Below are positions 60,911 to 64,000 of a DNA stretch of 64,000 nt, piece by piece; position 1 is the first letter of the stretch; every line of letters begins with the position of its first letter. The position numbers and the translations under genes are program-made. The DNA is from an uncultured Acetatifactor sp. GTDB lineage: Bacteria > Bacillota > Clostridia > Lachnospirales > Lachnospiraceae. The stretch lies in the NCBI GenBank assembly GCA_947625255.1, contig CANQNT010000011.1, positions 48,650 through 112,649 of the forward strand, given 5' to 3'. The notes beneath the pieces were generated by a model, which was given only the letters and a program-made list of their open reading frames with translations, was not told the origin of the DNA and did not search any database.

Positions 60911-61592
60911 TTTCTGAATATCAAAGCAAATTCATCGGCCAGTTCCAGGCCTGATTTTTCCAAAATTCTTTTTAATCAGGATCAGAAAATCAAATTTTTA
61001 AATTTTTTCATTTGAAGGTTGTGAAATGGGCGTTCCCACCGGCTACCCCCTGAGAAAAGAAATTCTTTCAACACCGGAAAACTTCATATGCACTCATCAG
61101 GTACATTCCTGATCCGGATAGCCTGTGCAGAGGTACGCCAAGACTTCTTATATAAGAATGAGCGGGAAATACCTACTGAAAATACTGGGAAAGCCCCCAG
61201 TGGCGGCGATGACACCGGACAGGTACAATGATACTCCTGCCTAGCCACAGCCCCTGAAAAGGGATCACGCAATGGAGGCAGCTCGGAGAGATCCTCGGAG
61301 GGGTTAGATTCCCGTGGTGCGGTTCGCTTCCGCCGCCTGATGATGTCCCATTGTTCGGGGGGCGGGGACAAATAGAACAAATTAGACATGAATGAACAGA
61401 ACTGCCGTGCTGGGGACTTGCCTTTTGCGGCAGTTCTGGAATTCATAAGCGCTGGATACACATAGAAGGAACGGAATATGCTCCTTGCATGTGTTTCGCA
61501 GATATTACATAGCATATTCCTTTTCCTGCGGAATAGGGGTATGCCATTACTATTTTCAAATCCATTTGTATCAGAAAGAGAGGTGAGTGGAA
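60911..61592. other. 680-base non-coding, hairpin-rich region
   Basis: No convincing gene. A minus-strand frame of 178 codons (61084-61620) has no ribosome site and an odd, Pro/Arg/Ser-rich composition. Clear structures are a perfect 11-bp stem CAGAACTGCCG (61397-61407 with 61428-61438) and a 10-bp stem GGAATATGCT (61473-61482 with 61511-61520) followed by TTTT, ahead of the SpoVG-domain gene. Probably the left end of the mobile element with its regulatory RNA or attachment DNA. Confidence 0.5.
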
Positions 61593-61997
61593 ATGAGTTA
61601 CACTGCGGGAGAACCGGCAATGCAGGAAGATCAAAAGCTGGATATCAACGTCAAGGTATACCCTGTGCAGGACGGCAAAAACCTGTTGGCAAATGCTTCC
61701 GTGACGATCGGCGGTTGTTTTGCCGTTCGGGGTGTACGCGTTATGAACAGTGAGAAGGGTGCGTTTGTATCCATGCCGCAGCGCAAAAGTGCGGACGGTG
61801 AGTACAAAGACATCTGCTTCCCTACGACTGCAGAGATGCGCAAAGCGCTGAATAGCGCCGTGCTGGGTGAGTATCAGCGGGCAATGGCCAAAACAGAGAA
61901 CCGAGATTCGGTGTTGGATGCTGTCAAGCAGAAATCAGCCGAGGTTAAGCCTCCTGTACCGGGCAGTACAAGGACTACGTACAAAGGAGAGAGATGA
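61593..61997 (+). CDS. SpoVG-domain protein of a mobile element
   Basis: 134 aa. The SpoVG fold is seen in DINVKVYPVQDGKNLLANAS, FAVRGVRVMNSEKGAFVSMP and DGEYKDICFPTTAEMR. Chromosomal SpoVG is a short RNA/DNA-binding regulator of septation and virulence genes; longer variants like this one, with a disordered tail, occur in conjugative elements of Clostridia. The ATG at 61593 follows GAGAGG by nine bases. First gene of the presumed element, followed by DUF5688. Confidence 0.85.
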   Translation: MSYTAGEPAMQEDQKLDINVKVYPVQDGKNLLANASVTIGGCFAVRGVRVMNSEKGAFVSMPQRKSADGEYKDICFPTTAEMRKALNSAVLGEYQRAMAKTENRDSVLDAVKQKSAEVKPPVPGSTRTTYKGER

Positions 61998-62056
61998 TGT
62001 GGGTTGGCGTGGACTGACCCGGATTGAAACGGAACCACGAAAGGAGAAAGAATCAA

Positions 62057-63091
62057 ATGGATTACAAGGAATTTATGGGCCTTGTGAAGGCTAACCTTCA
62101 GGAGGCTTTCCCCGGCGCTTCCGTCACGGAGGCATATGTGGGGAAACTTCAGGGGCAGTCCTACGAGGGGATCACCGTCACGCCGGTGGACGGAAGGATG
62201 GGCGTGTCACTTGACCTGAAACCCCTCTTTGAGATGTTTAACGACGGCATGGATTACGGGGAAGTGATAGACGTAATCAAGGACAAATTGGAGATGGGTA
62301 TGTCGCAGATACCGGAGATCAGAACGGACGGGCTCGGCGATTACAATGCCATGAAGGGGCATCTGGTGCTGCAGATCGTCGGGCGGGACGGCAATGAGGA
62401 AATGCTTTCTAAAGTCCCGCACAGGGAGATGGAGGATATGGCGGTGGTCTACCGCTTCGACCTCGGGGACAGCTCCAGTGGGAACATGAGCGTCCTAGTC
62501 AACGACAACATGATGAAAAGATACGGCATCACTGCAGAACAGCTCCATCAGGATGCCCTTGCAGCCGCACCGCAGAACAGGCCGCCTGTCATTAAGGGAA
62601 TGAACGAAGTCCTTGCGGAGATGATGGGAGTGTCCATTCCCGGTACGCCAGACTTCCTGTATGTTGCAACTACCCCGGACAAAATACAGGGTGCGGCGGT
62701 AATTGCCTATCCCGGCTTTCTGGACATGGCAGCAGAAAAGTTGGGAGGCGATTTCGCAGTACTGCCCTCGTCCGTGCATGAGGTGCTTCTGGTACCGGAT
62801 GATGGCAAAACCGACATGGCCCTTTTTAAGCAGATGGTGTCACAGATCAACGGAGTGGAGGTCCTGCCGCAGGACAGGCTCACCAACAACGCTTATCACT
62901 ATGACAGCAAAAACAGGGTTTTTGAGAGCGCAGACAGCTTTGAAGTACGGAAATTGGAAAAGGAATCGCTGAACAGCGGAAAGGATGAAAGACGTTCCGT
63001 ACTCGGCAACCTTGATTCGCTGAAGAAGGAATGCGCCGCAAAACCGCACAAAGAACCGCAGACGAAAAAGGCTGCGGAGATGAGTATCTAA
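62057..63091 (+). CDS. DUF5688 family protein
   Basis: 344 aa. Begins DYKEFMGLVKANLQEAFPGA, typical of the DUF5688 proteins carried by Lachnospiraceae integrative elements. No transmembrane segment or catalytic motif is evident; the middle contains alternating strands and helices (VLVNDNMMKRYGITAEQLHQ near 160) and the C-terminus is a charged, probably disordered tail. The function is unknown. AAAGGAGAAAG supports the ATG at 62057. Confidence 0.85.
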   Translation: MDYKEFMGLVKANLQEAFPGASVTEAYVGKLQGQSYEGITVTPVDGRMGVSLDLKPLFEMFNDGMDYGEVIDVIKDKLEMGMSQIPEIRTDGLGDYNAMKGHLVLQIVGRDGNEEMLSKVPHREMEDMAVVYRFDLGDSSSGNMSVLVNDNMMKRYGITAEQLHQDALAAAPQNRPPVIKGMNEVLAEMMGVSIPGTPDFLYVATTPDKIQGAAVIAYPGFLDMAAEKLGGDFAVLPSSVHEVLLVPDDGKTDMALFKQMVSQINGVEVLPQDRLTNNAYHYDSKNRVFESADSFEVRKLEKESLNSGKDERRSVLGNLDSLKKECAAKPHKEPQTKKAAEMSI

Positions 63092-63104
63092 GAGGAGGAG
63101 CAGG

Positions 63105-63215
63105 ATGAATGACGAGAAAACCACTATGGAGAAAAACGATGCCGATTACTCCCGCTATCTTGCCTATCAGGAGGCGCTCAAGTCACTGAGGGAGGATGCG
63201 GATGGCGGCAAGTAA
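63105..63215 (+). CDS. 36-aa ORF
   Basis: A very short frame with a strong ribosome site (GAGGAGGAGCAGG) encoding a charged, helical peptide that begins NDEKTTMEKNDADYSRYLAY. It overlaps the parB start by 14 bases, suggesting a translational-coupling or element-specific small protein. Function unknown. Confidence 0.55.
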   Translation: MNDEKTTMEKNDADYSRYLAYQEALKSLREDADGGK

Positions 63216-64000
63216 GGTCGAGAAGATCCAACAGATTACTCTCTCCGAGCTACATCCTTTTGAAGGGCATCCCTTTAAGGTGTTGGACGATGATTCGATG
63301 GCGCAGACGGTGGAGAGCATCCGGCAGATGGGGATTGCCAACCCCCTCATCGTGCGCCCTGACCCGGACGGCGGCTATGAGATCATTTCCGGCCACAGGC
63401 GGCTCCACGCTGCGGAATTGGCGGGACTGGAAACCGTTCCTGCCATAGTACGGGAACTGGACGATGATGCCGCTGTTATCATGATGGTGGATTCTAATCT
63501 ACAGAGGGAAAGCATCCTGCCCAGTGAGAGGGCCTATGCCTACAAGATGAAGATGGATGCCATCAAACATCAGGGACAGCGCACAGATTTAACTTCTACA
63601 CAAGTTGTGTCGAAGTTAGCGGCCGAACAGGTCGGTGAAAGCACAGGGGTGAGCAGAGAATCCGTGCGCCGGTATATCCGTTTGACAAACCTGATTCCCG
63701 AAGTCCTGGACATGGTGGATGAGAAGAAAATCTCATTCAATCCGGCTGTGGAGCTGTCTTTTCTTAAGCCACAGGAACAACGGGATTTTCTTGATGCGAT
63801 GGACTATGCACAGGCAGCCCCTTCCCTCTCCCAAGCCCAGAGAATGAAAAGGCTCAGCCAGGAAGGCAGATGTACTCTTGATGCCATGTGCGATGTCATG
63901 GATGAAATCAAGAAGGACGACATGGGGAAGATTTCTTTTAAGACAAGCGACATTCAGCGTTTTTTCCCGAAGTCGTACACCCCGAAACAGATGAGCGATA
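63202..64000 (+). CDS. ParB/RepB-family protein, 3' end cut by window
   Basis: 266 codons visible, no stop before the window ends. The ParB N-terminal domain has FEGHPFKVLDDDSMAQTVES, GIANPLIVRPDPDGGYEIIS, GHRRLHAAELAGLETVPAIV and NLQRESILPSERAYAYKMK; the helix-turn-helix region has ESTGVSRESVRRYIRLTNLI. It is typical of the ParB-like proteins of conjugative elements and plasmids, which partition DNA or act in its regulation. The ATG at 63202 follows GGAGG at 63191-63195. Confidence 0.92.
   Translation, partial: MAASKVEKIQQITLSELHPFEGHPFKVLDDDSMAQTVESIRQMGIANPLIVRPDPDGGYEIISGHRRLHAAELAGLETVPAIVRELDDDAAVIMMVDSNLQRESILPSERAYAYKMKMDAIKHQGQRTDLTSTQVVSKLAAEQVGESTGVSRESVRRYIRLTNLIPEVLDMVDEKKISFNPAVELSFLKPQEQRDFLDAMDYAQAAPSLSQAQRMKRLSQEGRCTLDAMCDVMDEIKKDDMGKISFKTSDIQRFFPKSYTPKQMSD

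Noticed and set aside
61084..61620. 178-codon minus-strand frame in the element's edge region
   Set aside because: No real gene lies opposite it, so it was considered, but it lacks a ribosome site, crosses two strong hairpins and has an unconvincing Pro/Arg/Ser composition.

Overview
The window reads as chromosomal DNA of an endospore-forming Firmicute, most likely a member of the Lachnospiraceae or a close relative in the Clostridia. The reasons are the complete eight-gene spoIIIA operon, spoIVB, the MEP isoprenoid genes dxs and dxr, HemZ, a T-box leader, SigA promoters with AGGAGG-type ribosome sites, and DUF1846, DUF1540 and DUF5688 proteins. This is family-level inference; no rRNA gene is present to settle it.

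Left third (1-20.9 kb). A truncated membrane protein gene and a small glycyl-radical protein (minus strand) precede spoIIIAA-AH, which encodes the forespore-mother cell feeding channel. A badly decayed deoB remnant follows, then prfC and a transglutaminase-like protein. Next is a housekeeping run: asp23-like, nusB, xseA, xseB, ispA, dxs, tlyA, nadK, argR, recN, spoIVB. It covers transcription antitermination, DNA repair, isoprenoid precursors, NADP supply, arginine control and the protease that signals sigma-K activation.

Middle (20.9-44 kb). From 20.9 to 27.6 kb lies an accessory stretch: two unknown small genes, an LTA-synthase-type sulfatase, a serine recombinase, a mosaic membrane protein and a secreted protein, with visibly lower GC in parts. 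Spo0A, often found directly after spoIVB, is not there. Then comes pyrH-frr-uppS-cdsA-dxr-rseP (UMP kinase, ribosome recycling, undecaprenyl and CDP-DAG synthesis, MEP pathway, site-2 protease). An unusual pair follows, a PP2C-fold protein that has lost its metal-binding aspartates and a Ser/Thr kinase. After it come apt-relA-MBL hydrolase-hemZ-hisS-aspS and a phosphopantetheinyl transferase.

Right part (44-60.4 kb). A heterodimeric ABC exporter is translationally coupled to a GH42 beta-galactosidase. A BlaI/M56 sensor pair has two visible operators. A threonine T-box controls thrS. On the minus strand are an EctB-type aminotransferase and a DUF1846 protein. A DUF1540 protein follows, then infC-rpmI-rplT behind an attenuator leader, with infC starting at AUU.

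Right edge (60.4-64 kb). tRNA-Gly(CCC) and tRNA-Asn(GTT) stand with a duplicated 5' half of tRNA-Asn and a 16-bp direct repeat. After a hairpin-rich non-coding stretch begins what looks like an integrative/conjugative element: a SpoVG-domain protein, DUF5688, a 36-codon ORF and a ParB-like protein cut by the window end. The most novel-looking observation is the pseudophosphatase-kinase pair. The tRNA-Asn junction and the deoB relic are the clearest evolutionary scars.
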